From NCBI RefSeq assembly GCF_000150275.1, contig NW_002060970.1, forward strand, positions 226,791 to 290,790: 64,000 bases of DNA. Reading direction: 5' to 3'. Positions within the stretch are counted from its first letter, which is position 1. The number at the start of each line of letters is the position of its first letter. The position numbers were made by a program, and so were the translations under genes. Shown piece by piece: positions 51,201 to 62,797 of this stretch. The notes beneath the pieces are model-generated. The model was not told where the DNA came from. It searched no databases and saw only the letters and a program-made list of their open reading frames with translations. This stretch comes from Trichoplax adhaerens (taxonomy: Eukaryota > Placozoa > Uniplacotomia > Trichoplacea > Trichoplacidae).

Positions 51201-54200
51201 GAGAACTAAAATATTTATTTTAAATACCATTTCTTAAAGCAGGAAACTTGATAATGAAAATATATCATTACAGTTTTACATTATATACTATATTCTAAGC
51301 ACAAAATACTAACTTCTTCATGGAAACTTAGTCCTCTAGGGTCATTTTCAGCCTCTATAATTTTACCTACATCGCGAAGAGCAAATTCACTGCTTTCATA
51401 ATTCAACTCTCAACATACATGATGGCAAAATATTACCTTCATCATAACTTTTGTAAAGACTTAACATGTTATTGAGCTCTTTCTCCACCATCGTAAGATC
51501 TTCATTCGTCGACTCCTAGCAAATTACGCGTCACGTTAGAGGATAGTATCGTAGATGATACACAGATATTATAATTAATATAATCAATATGTACTCAGTA
51601 TCTATTCCTACCTCTGTTACCTTCGATTTTTCTAGATAATTGTCTAGACATTGCTTTGCTTTTTCAAGAAGTGACAACTTGCTATCCCCATTATTTGAAG
51701 TTTGATTGAAGAACATATAGATGTACATCTAAATAAGGCATGAATGGAGCAAAATATTAATTATTTAATTTAACGATGAGAAAATCCACGATTTTTGTTA
51801 ATAAATTGAAAAGCAACATAAATATTACTTGAAACTGATTCCATAAAGCTTCTGGTACGTCAAGCGACTCGTAATGGTTTAAAGCTTCTTCTACATGGCC
51901 ACGCTGCACATTCAGCTCGGCTATTATCATTCTGCATTCGTAAATGGAAATATCTAGGGTAGAATCCTATCAAAATATAAGCAATATATTAAATACACAT
52001 GTAAGATTACTATTACAGTATCACATAAGCTGCATGTAAAAGCGTATAGATATAGATAAGAAGACCTATTTATCAAGCAAATTGATCTAGAGTGACTCAT
52101 ACCGATAATATCTGGAATAGGTTATCTTCAAGAATTGATGGCTTACTATATGATGATATATATAATTTTAATTCCTAAAATAAATACGGGCAAAGTACGA
52201 TACCATATTAGGTCAATGCACTTACTTGTATTGCTGATCGCAAGTGAGTTCTTTTAAGATAATTTCCCAATAAGTACAGCATCTTGAATGATAATTCTGT
52301 AAGAAAACAGAATAGGCCTAATCTAAATTGGACTCTCCATTATATTAGTATCACGATAAGTAACTATCTAATTACATTAAAATCTTGATTTATACTTGAC
52401 AACGTTGGATGACTGCTTTTCATATCGTTAATCCAATCTTTTAACTAGCGAGTACAGTATGAAAGTTTAGTCATGGTGATATAGGAGCTCCCATTTATAC
52501 GTAAAAATTTCGTTTTACAAACCCGTCTCCACGAAGCTCTAGCAAGTGGAACAATTAGCTCTAAATGAGGCGAGGAACCATTTTGAAGCCTAATTATTCT
52601 CAATCCCTCTTCGACAGCTTTCCAGTTAATATTGCGCCTTTTAAGCAATAAGTAGAACATTATAACAGGTCTGGTAGAGAATAATATCCAAGCAAAAACT
52701 ATTACTTCAGTAATTCTCACAGAGACAATTTCCTATTTTAGGGAAATGCTATCTGTATATACCTATCTTTTCCGTCATATAGTAACAATATTTCATTCCA
52801 CCAAATGTTTTGAGTAGAAGAAATAGTTACGATGCGAGATGAAGTTTCTTCCAATGATAACTTTGAATAACTTTTACTATATGCTAATAGGAACAGGAAA
52901 ATCTAAACAATTGAGAAAATGGTACTGATTATGCATCATTTTCAGTTAACAATATAAAATAGTAGAAAGCAAACTTCGAAACACAAGCAACTTACCTGGA
53001 TATCTTCTTGACTGATAATCCTCAGTTTGTGATACTGCGCTGGATGGATAGTAACCGCCAGTCTGCTAAATAAGGTGCAAGTAAAGACGGATACTGAAAG
53101 GCAAATAAATTAAAATAATTAAACCATCTTCATTTATCTTCATCACAATTGACAGATCTTACTGCTTTCTGAAGCTATATACCTGCATTCAGTAAATCTA
53201 ATTCTGAGCAATGTGACAAAACCCAAGCGATTTTTTCTAAAGATCGCTCATTATACAAAGAATCTTAAAAAATAACGTAAATATTAAAGGATTACAAAGC
53301 TTTTTGAGATTAATGCAATGACCACAATCATTAACAATATCAATGCAGATGTATACTATGAACAGCTAAATACCGGAATAATTATCTATGCCGACGGCAA
53401 ACAGTGAAATTTTGGTGTCAATTTTGGAAAAATCAGCATCTTTTAGAAAGAAGGACTAAATTGGTAGGAGAGTGTCATTAATAGATCTTAATAATTCGTA
53501 AATTCAAGAATAATTGCACAGTACTAACCGCCTTTCGGTTTACACGTGAACCAAATAATGTTTTCACAATGAAATATACTCCCTTGTAAAATATAGAGGA
53601 CATATCTATTAATCAAAATAAGCCTATAATAATCGAAATATCGTTACTGTATTTACCTCATTTGTTGCAAAATCACGATAGTAATAGTCTAGTTCTTCCT
53701 TTGTTTGAAGTTGATTAAAAGCACTTAAAATAAGGCCTTATCAAGGAGTAGCAATGCAATAAATTTAAATATTAGTCATCACATATAAAATGGTATCAAT
53801 CTTGCTAATAAGATTTCTACATACGTAGATTACAGATGCGATGGCGTTCAATGTTCGCCCAAGGAATATCAGTTGTAGAGGGACATCTTATAGTTGCTGT
53901 TTGTAAGAAACTTGTCAAAAAACAGGTATAGGCCGCCTTTTCAGCTTGCGGAAGCGCAAGTCCTCCCTAATGCCAAAATATAAAATTCGTATGACCCAAA
54001 ATGAAGACAAAAGTTAACTTGAAGGTGATGTAAAAAGACGTACCGAAGTAGCTTTATATATGAGGAGTTCCGCGCATCGCCAGTAGTATTGTCCACGAAG
54101 TTCATTAAAACCAAGATTCCAAGTATTGGCATAACTACCATTAGTTCTTGACTTGTACCAATCCGCTTCAAACAATAAGGAATCGAATCTGAAATGAAAA

Positions 54201-55895
54201 TGATCATTGAAGTGATGAGAGCAATATTACGTATAGCTAAGTATAGTATATGCACACTGTCAATATAAAGTACATATGATATTTAATCAAAATAGGAACA
54301 ATTCTATTCATTCTAATACCCTTCTACTTCTAATTCTCTAACCTTAGCAATACAGAAGCAACCTCTTTCCAATTTGATTTATGCCTTATCATAGATTGTA
54401 ATAAATTATTTATAGATAACATCATCCAGAATAAAGCATCCATGTAAGATTTTGAATCTTCTCCCTCAGCTAGCAAATGAAAATTGAATTAAGAAAATAG
54501 GCTCATCATCTCATAAGCTTATAAATTGGACAAAAAGTATCTAGAATAGTAACACTATCACTGAATTATCGCGAACCATCTCTGCTGTGAAAATTTATTT
54601 ACCTGGTTTGCCTAAGCTTTCCAGGTAATCCTACAATAGAAATTATGAGTTACTGAAGGTCAATGCAAAGTATTTCTATAAAACAATTATTATCAAGCAT
54701 GCAAATTATAATAAATTATACGGTCAAGAACGAATGTTGCATCTTATACCTTTAACACACTAGTAACCACCCATTGCCACTCTAACATTTTCGTTACAGT
54801 CCAAGACACTTTTGTAGGATTAGTCACATAATCATAAGCTTCCCGAAGGCGGCCTATCAACATAGAAAAAGCACACATGTTGAAGAATGAATGAGCCAGG
54901 GGAACAAGTTAAAAATTACTTGAATTTTAAGAATTGTATCAGTTTTAAATACCTGTAACAACATAGTGTCGCATTAACTTAATGTGAAAACCGGCTTCAT
55001 CGTCTGATGTGCTCTATTGAAATGTCAAAATGGAACATTTCCGTTATCAATCCATATCGTTATTAGAATTTATTTAAAGTTAATACCAATGGCTAACATA
55101 AAATCATTTATATCCATAAAAAAATCTGATTTCATTACCGCTGCTGTAATCAAAAATTTTTCTATATTTTCGGGATGTGTTTCCTTTATAGTCAATAATC
55201 TTTCCTAAAAGTAAAAATATGATCACACTTTATTTTAGTTTTTAATCTATAACCTATGGCGGCGTCATCTTCCCATTGGCTGACCTTTAATTTTAGAACC
55301 AACGGATGGTTTCGGCACCCCGAGGAGATTTTGTCAATCCAGTACTGGAGTAATTTTACTCAAAGTTAAAATCATTATCGGAATGTCAATCGTATATTAT
55401 AATTTTACCTCTAAGTCATCCGCATCTGCCTTGTTAATTAATAACAATTGTCCAACTACAATATTAATAGACAATTAATTACGCATCATCAAAATTTCTT
55501 TCTTTACATGGAGGAGATATAATTTATTTTGAAATAGTATCAGTACCATAACACTTTAAAGAGAAATTAATCACTTACTGCTTAAGAGAGTCTCCTTATC
55601 TTTCGGATTTATCCGATGAGCTCTACAATTATAAAATATGTTAAAAGTATGCATATGAGTCATTGCCTTTGATCACATTATAACACGTTTAAAGTTCGGA
55701 ATGCCTATGATTGAGGACGACTATCTATATACTTGGTAGCTTCAAATTGCAAACATACTGACTTGCTTTCAGCTTCGGAAACAATAATCAGAATAACGGA
55801 ATCGCAACGACAGTATCACTCACCTAACATAACTATTCCACGCTTTATCTTTCATATCACGATGTTCTTGCAGTTTGCCCATAAATCGATGAGCG
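45258..55895 (-). CDS. RANBP2: RANBP2/NUP358-like nucleoporin with four Ran-binding domains (5' end missing)
   Basis: Minus-strand exons, in order: 55824-55895, 55579-55622, 55409-55455, 55098-55204, 54953-55011, 54750-54853, 54603-54630, 54343-54469, 54044-54188, 53821-53966, 53657-53723, 53529-53582, 53374-53455, 53183-53263, 52996-53093, 52763-52902, 52523-52715, 52376-52444, 52226-52296, 52103-52145, 51829-51966, 51612-51728, 51437-51515, 51314-51408, 51077-51205, 47465-50949, 45258-47421; about 2660 residues in one frame. The N-terminal 780 residues align piece by piece with the TPR/helical part of vertebrate RANBP2 (AHRFMGKLQ, LEWQWVVTSVLKDYLESLGK, FNELRGQYYWRCAELL). The two large 3' exons encode FxF-type repeats (LFKFNQK, MFKFNQD) and four RanBDs, with coding DNA at about 49265-49690, 48150-48570, 46790-47205 and 45660-46080. 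Each contains KLFRFDKTAKQWKERGVGEI and VCANHYISKDMRL. Linkers hold LATHLKLPKTFF-type motifs like the SUMO E3 internal repeats. RANBP2 forms the cytoplasmic filaments of the nuclear pore and binds RanGTP. No zinc fingers or cyclophilin domain were found. The first exon(s), probably within 55990-56240, are unresolved. Confidence 0.9.
45693..49590 (-). repeat. Direct duplication inside RANBP2, offset 2482 bp
   Basis: The segment 45693-47108 recurs, nearly unchanged, at 48175-49590 (offset 2482 at every landmark checked, e.g. 45721/48203, 46141/48623 and 46261/48743). It covers one complete RanBD, the following linker and most of the next RanBD. The sequence between the copies (about 47240-48170) holds a different linker. 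Confidence 0.9.
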
Positions 55896-56244
55896 CTGTA
55901 AGCAGATATACATTGTTTTACAATCCATTTTCAGTCGATAAAAATTTATAGTATTACGTTGGTTTTAATACTACTCATACGTCAATTTTGCAGACAATGC
56001 TAGCCGAACGCGCTCAATTAAGTAAGTTGATGACCCTTATTGACTAATAGCTACTCTGCTTTTATGGTCCATCTTGAAATAGTTGTACAAAATACATGGT
56101 TGAGCACTTTACTAATTTATCAACCGGAACCATCAACAAATTACAAGAGTTCCAAAAAGTGGACATAAAGTGTATTTCCAATATACATGACGTACCGATA
56201 GTCTTCTTCATTTGACAGTATATAGCTTGATAAGTGTCTAAAAG

Positions 56245-56350
56245 ATGGAAAAGCAAAACACAATTATTGATTTAGAATTCTTGAGCAAAAGTGACCTAAC
56301 CGCAAGTATTGATTACAATCTCGATATCCAAAGAACATTAAAAGACAATC
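56245..56350 (+). CDS. Candidate first exon of an unidentified gene facing away from RANBP2
   Basis: ATG at 56245 opens 35 codons (MEKQNTIIDLEFLSKSDLTA, then a further polar stretch) and stops at a good donor, C followed by GTAAGT. The composition looks like coding sequence and the position suggests a divergent gene sharing a promoter with RANBP2. I could not find a following exon; the open stretch around 57050-57145, with charged helix-like sequence (LLLEKYRQLDDRDEQLQVHS), is a possible partner but its phase is not settled. Confidence 0.3.
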
Positions 56351-58142
56351 GTAAGTATTTACTAGTCAATTTATCTTTGTTTCTTAACAATCTCTACAAA
56401 GGGCCAAGCAAAGATTAAAGCAAACTACTGTAGTTGTAACATTTATAACTATCTTGAAAGGGCATCAGTATTAGTTCTTTATAAGGGCATGTTGATTTTT
56501 AGATTGTCGATGTAGCAATCCTGTATCATTGCATTTAGTGTTGCACTAAGGATCCGATTCTTTTAAGTTATGATGGTTGTTCTACTGTACTGTCAACATT
56601 ACATAACACTTAACTATTGCTATCTAAAGAATATCAGCAGTTATATGAGGTAGCATTTTATTACAACAGTGATTAAAATCTTCATTGATGGTTGTTTATC
56701 TTAAGACTTTAGTGATAGTAGCTTCGTAAAGAATACCTTGTACAGATACATTGTAAAACGTTGTGTCCTGATATTCAATACCCACTTATAGTAAACACTT
56801 ATAATATTATAACCATTGGTGGTATTTGACTTGCAGTTTTAAGGTGCAGTCGTTTAATTGAAATTATACGCATCCTTGTCTCGTATTTTATCAATACGCT
56901 ACTGCTGTGGTAAGTCTTATATTATCGATGTCTGAAATGATCGTTTTGAGATTGCCTGCTACGCTATTGTGATGTAGAACCCTTCAAGCATCTACAACTA
57001 GACATGTACTCTTTCTAACAAAGTTGGTATACTGTTCGAAAATGGTCGCCTATTCAACATACTTTATTGCTCGAGAAGTATCGCCAACTTGATGACAGAG
57101 ACGAGCAGCTGCAAGTCCATTCCGAGGCCTCTGTAATACAGACAATAACGGCATAATTCAATTATCATCATGACTTCAGAGAATCATCGAGTAGAAAGGA
57201 TTAGTAATCAATAGTGATGTATTTAGAAAGGAGATTGTTGTCGTCTTTATGGTGATTTATAGCATGTTGTATCAAGATGAAGAATATCAACCACTCGCAG
57301 TACACTTGTACAGTATACGAAATAGTAATGTAACGTCGTGCAATCGATGGGCAATGGGTGGGGTGATAGCATAAGATAGAGTAAGATCGTGGCATGTCGA
57401 TTTGTAAAGCAATTTTTTTATTCATTCCTAACGTATTCATCCATTAGCAAAGATATTGGTGATCGAGTCTGTCTTCCACTCATCGCTATATACTCGTATC
57501 GAGTCTATATATGCTATCGTCCAAGTACAATATGATCGTAGTGAAGATGCAGCCAGCCAAAGTAAAGGAAAGGGTTGACTACGAGCTCAACACGGTACAG
57601 TAGTCGATGAATGAGGCTGAACGACTTGAATTGGACATGCAAAAGTGGCATTGAACTCATGTTGAGTGTCTACGTTGCAATGAGGCAACAATAATACGTC
57701 AATCATCATCATGCCAAGCTACGATAACTATCAAGTTGACTAGACGAAAAGGAAAGCTTGCGTCGACATTGGATGGATGGTGGCGAGTCATAGGATCCAT
57801 TTTTAGGCAGCTGCAAAGTGACTGCCATTCTCCGTGACTATCTGTTAAGATGAAGAAATTTTGTATCGCCATTTTTCACCGATGCACTCCCTGGTTCCAA
57901 TTCCTTCAATCCGAATAGCATGATGGTATACTGTAAACGATTTGAACTTACATTTTGGCCAGGAGGATTATTCATGGCGTTGAGAATGCCGTTGAAATTG
58001 CCTCTATTCCATTGAGCGCTTTTCATTGCTGAAGGAGGGAAAGAATGTCAATACAGTCGACTGTACCGTGTTAATAAGTAGACTCTTTTCAAGATGGCGT
58101 TCTATAAGCAACCAGGGGCTTTCATTGAAACGGTGGTCATGA

Positions 58143-58620
58143 TACAATACTGTACACTTGTAGACTGTACACTGTACAGTACAGTATTTCAAAAATTTTG
58201 CCCTTTCAAAAATATACAGTACAGTACAGTACAGTACAGTACAGTTCTGTACTGTAGTACTGAAAGTATGTACTGTAGCGAGTTGGTTTGTACTGTACTG
58301 TACTGTACTCAGGGGGGACAATTGGGTTTGTTAAAGGGTGTACAGTACAGTATGTTTTTGAAAGGGCAAAATTTTTGATCAGTTTTGTACAGTACAGTAC
58401 TGTAGCGAGTTGGTTTGTACTGTACTGTACACTGTACAGTACTCAGGGGGACAATTGGGTTTGTAAAGGGTGTACTGTACTGTACTGTACGAGTACCGTA
58501 CAGTATACTGTACTGTACGTATTGTACAGTACTGTACAGTACAGTATTCTGTACTTACAGTATACTTTATACTGTACACTAATATACTGTACTTTCTAGT
58601 ACTTACTGTACTTTATAGTA
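58143..58620. repeat. Orientation-switching ACAGT/ACTGT pentamer array
   Basis: Dense runs of TACAG and TACTG pentamers, which are reverse complements of each other, alternate and meet at GTAC centres. The array contains a partial tandem duplication: GAGTTGGTTTGTACTGTACT followed by CTCAGGGG and ACAATTGGGTTTGT occurs near 58279-58330 and again near 58408-58465. Related short arrays lie at 58984-59100, 59450-59530 and 59850-59940. Confidence 0.85.
58190..58377. repeat. Inverted repeat with 23-bp arms inside the pentamer array
   Basis: CAAAAATTTTGCCCTTTCAA and following bases at 58190-58212 are the reverse complement of 58355-58377, with about 140 bp of pentamer repeat between them. With the palindromic interior this could fold into a long hairpin or cruciform. 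Confidence 0.8.
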
Positions 58621-58747
58621 CTACTTTTTAGTACTTAATATACTTTAGACTTATTATACCCCTCTTTACAAGCTCCCCCCTGGGCTTTGAAGTTTAAGCC
58701 TCTACGGCGCCTAGTGTATTCAGTAACCCCACTACGACTAAACATTT

Positions 58748-58965
58748 AATCCGATTGAAAGCGCTACATAAAATCCGAATCCGATCCGAAATCCGATTTT
58801 ACAGTACAAAGTATTATAGTTTACTTACTGTAGTACTTTATCTTAATTTTGAATTTTCGGATTTAGTCGGATTAAGTCGTATATACGAATCATGAATTTC
58901 AAATCCGATCCGAAATCTAGTCGGATTTTTTCGGATTATAATCCGAAATCCGATCCGAGTTCAAT
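58748..58965. repeat. Cluster of ATCCGA/TCGGAT words in both orientations
   Basis: AATCCGATCCGAAATCCGAT-type runs occur at about 58768-58797, 58900-58915 and 58938-58960, and complementary CGGATTTAGTCGGATT near 58858-58875. This looks like a degenerate simple repeat or the end of a foldback element. Confidence 0.65.
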
Positions 58966-59290
58966 TCACTACAGTCTACGCTTATGTACAGTACAGTACA
59001 GTACCGGACGCTTATGAAATTCATGGGTGAATACTGTACTGTACAGTACAGTGCTCTACACGTCTACAGTACTCTACTGTACACTGTACACTGTACACTG
59101 TATACACGTCATAGGGTGAAAGGTCCATGCAGAATTGGGCCCGGCACGGCCCGGACCAGATCGGAGCACGAAGGCATACTGAATCTATTAATGATAGTCA
59201 CTGTACTGGATCCCAGCTTCGGATACTGTAGAGATCCATCATTGCTCAGTTAAGCCATGCGGATTCGCAAATGGCACTGTCGAATAGTTG

Positions 59291-59344
59291 AAGGCTGACA
59301 ATTGATATTCTTGTTCAATGATAGTAATATCAGTTGTCAGCCTT
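59291..59344. repeat. Compact hairpin: 19-bp arms, one mismatch, 16-base loop
   Basis: AAGGCTGACAATTGATATT (59291-59309) pairs with 59326-59344 with a single mismatch. The size and near-perfect pairing resemble a small-RNA precursor or a foldback transposon remnant; nothing in the sequence decides between them. Confidence 0.75.
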
Positions 59345-60068
59345 TATAATAACATTGATTGAACAGTGTCGTCGTTGTACTGTTCTGTATGTAGTCGACA
59401 AGAACTTTCACTCCAAAGTGGCGAAACACTGTATCCAAATAATTTTGAGTAGTACTGTATACAGTACAGTGTACAGTACAGTGTACAGTATCCGAAGAAT
59501 AGCTACAGTACTGTACAGTGTACTGTACACTAGACACACTCGACCGTCCGCTTCTTTGGACGGACAGATATTTGGCCGAATGTCCTAATTTCATCTACAA
59601 ATGGTGTCATTATGACAGTACTTTAGTATGCAGACAGTCGATTCTGAACGGACTGATTTTTTCGAAATCAAGTCCTATTTCAATGTATTCCATTGCCTGT
59701 TGCTAAGCTCTGCTTGAAAACAGTCTCTTAAGATCATCAATGTTATTCAAATCAATACGAGTGATTCACAAAACAGACACCAAAGATCCATACTGAGTAA
59801 GTATGGTTCCACATTTTCCTCGTCCATTATCCGTCCATCTGTATATTCGGAGTATACAGTGCACAGTACACCAAGTGACAGTCTATCACTGTAAAATTCA
59901 GTACTGTTCACTGTTCACTGAGTACAGTCTTTTTCTCTTTTTACTGTAGCCGTCGCTACGCCGTACCGAGTAGTGAGTGAATGTACGGCGTGCTTCAATC
60001 ACAGTCTCAGAGCCTATTAACTGTCCGTCGTTGGCATTTTTCTCCACAAAGATTCGTTCCCAGTAACA

Positions 60069-62797
60069 ATGGCTTCCTGTTGGCATTTTGGCCTTTTCGC
60101 CTTCTTATTCCTCATTTCACCGTGCTTTGGTAAGATAGCCATCCATTTATTGCTATCATAGATACTTTTACCCTAGTGCCATGTGTTGAATACGTTCGAA
60201 CCACTGTCATACTTTCGTCGATCGCCATTTTTGCTCGCAAGCCATGACAATTGACTACTCGAACAGTCGATTGTAATGGCGAGCGTCACAAAGACTTTGC
60301 TAATAACGCTCCATCAACTTTGATGGATAGCAGGATAGCGATAGGGATGATGGCTAGTGTTGTGAATGTATGAGTTGATTTCTAGCTCTACAATGATTAT
60401 AACTTGGTAGTGCATACTATTATCATCTGGTAGACTACAGTCGTTGTCTAAAGATGTAATGATAAACGCCATTAAAATCGTACGGAATCAATACGTTTGG
60501 TAAAGACACACGAGGAGAACCGACTAAAACATGGATGGATACCATTACTTGATGGAATATGGCTCGACTGTATCGATCGGATAATTAAGAATGATCCCAG
60601 TTCTCAGCCTTTATGAACCTATTGGGGACTGCTTTCCAGGAGAGAAACTTCGACTCCACTGTACAGTGTACACGATGGGATACTGTTTACTTTTGTGCAA
60701 TCGATTGCCATTGAAATGGCTTTTCTTGACTTCCTCGATTGCCCTCAATTCTGCTAGACTTGTTAGTTATTGATCAAAATCGAGAATGTTGCGATTGTTG
60801 TAACATTGTCCGAAAGGGAAACAAATCCGATACTCTACTGACTGCATCGATGGTATTCAATCGGCATCATCAATGCCTGCGTGCTTGTACACCGCGTTAA
60901 TCATCATTGCTTCAGTGGCAAACCTTATAAGTTGCCAACCACTCAACGACTCAACTGGAGAAAAAACCCTTCAAAATCCTTCCAATACTGTCGATTTCAA
61001 TAGTGTAACCCTTCTCAGTCTGACCAACCGTACTGGATTGGCAAACATTGCCTAGTTTAAAACTCTTTTCTAACGAAATAACATCGTAGTGAAGCCGCTA
61101 TGCTGATTCCATTTCTGTAATGCCCTATTGCGCCTTTGTAGGAGAACAAGCTCTATAGTATCCACTTAACCTTGAGCCGTGTTTCAGTAATTTTATACAA
61201 GGTTCAAGTTTGCTAAGGGTACTGTCAATGGCGCACGTTCATCATTCACAATTGTACCAAATTGGACAACATGGAGTACGATATATATCTATATAGAGAG
61301 AGAGACTCCATGAAGTGAACCATCGATGCCCTCTTAATAAAGTAAATCATAGAATAGGATGATCAAGTCAACAACATTAAGCTTAATGCTGATGCTGCTT
61401 TCATGAATTGTGTCCGCTTGATGAGATTATTAATGGCTAACCCATATGTGCCTCAATGCGGACACAATGCTAAGAATTGGAAGCCAATGTTAGTTGTTGA
61501 AGTCTTTCGTCAAGTACTGGACCATCAATCGATTCAACTATAAATTACAACTTCAATAATTCATGAGTTAATACACTCGTCGTGTATTCTAGGGAGAGAT
61601 TATTCTATTGTTACTGGATAAAGCGAAATATTGAGGAGATGATGGTACTACTGTATGATTCTACTGTAGTTTTAAAGTAGCAGCTGCAAACGAAATAGAA
61701 TGCTGTTCATTCAGTAGCAGTTTCGTGGGAAATGTTGACAAATTGAACTAATAGCTCCATTGCATTCTGACGTGCCATAAGGTTGTAACATTTTTTGCCT
61801 AAAATGAATTGCCTTTGTGTCCTTTTTCCCTATTAGGACTTCAGTGTTCACCGAAATCGGTGTCGCGGTACTCCACGTCCAACGCAATTCTAGAATCAGA
61901 AAGCACCTTTCTAGCAGCTTTTCAGCTCGATTGTAACGGTGAAGACAAGGTAAGGTTGCAATACATTTCAACTTTTCAAATGCGATCAAATTTGCTTATT
62001 GATCTAGGGGATCATGTTTCCAAAATGCAACGTCATGAAAGCACTAACCTTCACCCATTATTCTCTATATTGATATACGAAACTTGTAGCCGGATCAGTT
62101 ACACGCTATAATCGATGACAAACCTTTGCCGGTTGCTCGCGACGCAGATGGAAATACGTTTGAGGTGATTTTATCTCTCACATTATACAACACCAGTTTA
62201 GCTTGGTGGTCATAACTGCACTTCAATCAGACGTTATTCTGTTGCGCGATGCAATGGAAGATATACTACGATCTACACATGCAACCTTTTTAATTACAAT
62301 TGTACATTACAATATTGTTATTGAAATCATGATAGGGTGTAATAGTAATATTAACTTCGTACAGAACGCAAATAGCTAGTCTTCAAATACAACATTATTC
62401 TAATAATGATATATCGATGATTTACTCCACATTGCACAATCTATCACGGCGTAGGTGAGTTGGGTTGAAGATCATAAAGCCGCAACCACTGGTGTCTATA
62501 AGGTCGCTATCTACGACGATGCCTCCTTTGCTGCTTACAGAAAGGTAAGTTACTCTGTTACTGACCACCAAGAGTGAAAATGAAGTGAATCATCATCGGT
62601 ATTGAATACGAATGAATGATTTTATTTTATCGCCCTGTTCTTAGGCCAAACGAAGTGGCAATACATTTAATGGGAGCCCACTTTTCACGATTGACATGGA
62701 TCATAAGGTGAGAAAACATGCTTTTAAAATTTTCATAGGTTTAGCCAATGCTTTACTTCTGATAGTATTCGTTGCGGCGAAAATTTCACTTCAATAA
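60069..62797 (+). CDS. SSR4: SSR4, translocon-associated protein subunit delta (TRAP-delta)
   Basis: Five exons: 60069-60129, 61837-61949, 62090-62164, 62455-62544, 62645-62797; 492 bp, 163 residues (the human protein has about 170). Residues 1-20 are a signal peptide (MASCWHFGLFAFLFLISPCF). The luminal domain has the two cysteines expected to pair (24 and 53), RYSTSNAILESESTF, PLPVARDADGNTFEVSW, DHKAATTGVYKVAIYDD and SPLFTIDMDHK, all matching TRAP-delta. One membrane helix lies at about 142-158 and is followed by a five-residue tail. The last exon is read through the GTGAGA after DHK, because only that reading supplies the membrane helix. TRAP sits beside the Sec61 channel in the ER membrane and helps insertion of some signal sequences and protein glycosylation. 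Intron 1 is unusually long (1707 bp). Confidence 0.93.
60873..61055 (+). CDS. Small putative secreted peptide nested in SSR4 intron 1
   Basis: ATG at 60873 opens 60 codons ending at TAG. Residues 1-21 (MPACLYTALIIIASVANLIS plus C) form a clear signal-peptide pattern with likely cleavage before QPLNDST, followed by a polar, Asn/Thr/Ser-rich chain with two N-glycosylation sequons (NDS, NRT). No cysteine framework and no dibasic sites are present in the mature part, so it does not look like a classical neuropeptide precursor. It may be a real single-exon peptide gene or the first exon of a longer one. No family recognised. Confidence 0.35.
   Translation: MPACLYTALIIIASVANLISCQPLNDSTGEKTLQNPSNTVDFNSVTLLSLTNRTGLANIA

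Larger units (their letters stand above)
56351..60068. other. Repeat-rich intergenic region upstream of SSR4
   Basis: No gene recognised. Contains inverted pentamer arrays, a cluster of ATCCGA-type words and hairpins, listed separately. The numerous tyrosine/cysteine/threonine/valine-rich open frames (e.g. 58004-58599 on both strands) are translations of ACTGT/ACAGT repeats. Part of 57545-57720 reads like fragmented coding sequence with stops and may be a decayed gene or element. Confidence 0.6.

Noticed and set aside
52146-52174. Longer version of the RANBP2 exon at 52103-52145 starting at 52174
   Set aside because: That acceptor puts a stop in frame after the preceding exon; the acceptor at 52146 keeps the frame and improves the match to RANBP2.
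58004-58599. Overlapping open frames of 66-105 codons on both strands rich in Tyr, Cys, Thr, Val
   Set aside because: Translations of the ACAGT/ACTGT pentamer array, which has no stop codon in several frames.
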